From the NCBI RefSeq assembly GCF_025950235.1, contig NZ_JAPDDT010000006.1, forward strand, positions 186,001-250,000: a stretch of DNA of 64,000 nucleotides, read 5' to 3'. The position numbers and the translations under genes were made by a program. The notes below the pieces were generated by a model that did not search any database, was not told where the DNA came from, and saw only the letters and a program-made list of their open reading frames with translations. Below, piece after piece: positions 63,852-64,000 of the stretch. The first letter of the stretch is position 1, and each line of letters starts with the position of its first letter. The stretch is from Luteolibacter arcticus. GTDB taxonomy: Bacteria; Verrucomicrobiota; Verrucomicrobiia; Verrucomicrobiales; Akkermansiaceae.

Positions 63852-64000
63852 GGTAGCGCGGTGAAGCGCTGCTGTATGAAACGTAGTGGACGGGGGGAAT
63901 ACTTCAGGGGATTCGTGAAATTTTCGTGAAGGCGGTTGGACAGTTGGGCGCGCCGGCAAAGCACCGGAAAGGAGTAGGAGAAGTTCTTCGTCCCAACGGA

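Overview
The window looks like a chromosomal segment of a GC-rich Verrucomicrobiae bacterium (Luteolibacter/Haloferula-like; this is inferred from gene content, not from a marker gene). Supporting content includes giant secreted proteins made of autotransporter-associated beta-strand repeats (PATR), a PEP-CTERM protein, a Verru_Chthon cassette protein A homologue, GH97 and GH36-like enzymes, a DUF1501 protein and a metzincin-type secreted protease.

Region 1 (1-38.3 kb) is a carbohydrate-use island, almost all on the minus strand. From right to left it holds a GH36-like alpha-galactosidase followed by a dead beta-helix gene, an AraC-type regulator and a ThuA protein (both plus strand), a six-gene arabinose operon (dioxygenase, TIM-barrel isomerase, sugar porter, araB, araA, araD), a PATR/PEP-CTERM protein, a second PATR protein, a three-gene operon (Verru_Chthon A, small secreted protein, giant PATR protein), a secreted right-handed beta-helix protein, a GH97 enzyme and a secreted metalloprotease with a LamG domain that runs off the left edge. 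The main discovery is a shared regulatory element. Nine sites of the form ATGGA-N16-ATGGA (two copies exactly 21 bp apart) occur, one before each intact minus-strand transcription unit of the island and one before the AraC-type regulator. In the eight minus-strand promoters the gene-proximal half-site takes the place of a -35 box, with a TGTGAT-like -10 at 17-18 bp. A 21-bp direct repeat carrying TCCAT is the geometry of AraC-type activator sites, so the whole island looks like one AraC-type regulon for an arabinose/galactose-containing polysaccharide. Three near-identical terminator hairpins, a shared C-terminal module and a fossil of that module also tie the genes together.

Region 2 (38.3-45.9 kb): a truncated DUF1501 gene abuts a decayed DUF1998 (DrmB-like) fragment and a stub of a 2Fe-2S subunit. 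These are followed by a small hypothetical gene, a UbiA-family prenyltransferase, and an exonuclease III-LigD fusion ligase with a DUF3606 gene beside it.

Region 3 (46-53.8 kb): an 1882-residue hybrid histidine kinase with about eight PAS and two GAF domains, then a secreted metzincin with a ricin-type lectin domain and a separate protein resembling a protease propeptide.

Region 4 (53.8-59.5 kb) is an accessory and decay zone: a 74-bp palindrome, a TetR gene facing an internally deleted Old Yellow Enzyme gene, two SnoaL-like genes, a frameshifted secreted protein, a PATR scrap, and IS66 and IS5 remnants beside tRNA-Arg(TCT).

Region 5 (59.6-64 kb) is ordinary chromosome: small envelope proteins, an L,D-transpeptidase lipoprotein and a VanW-glycosyltransferase fusion.
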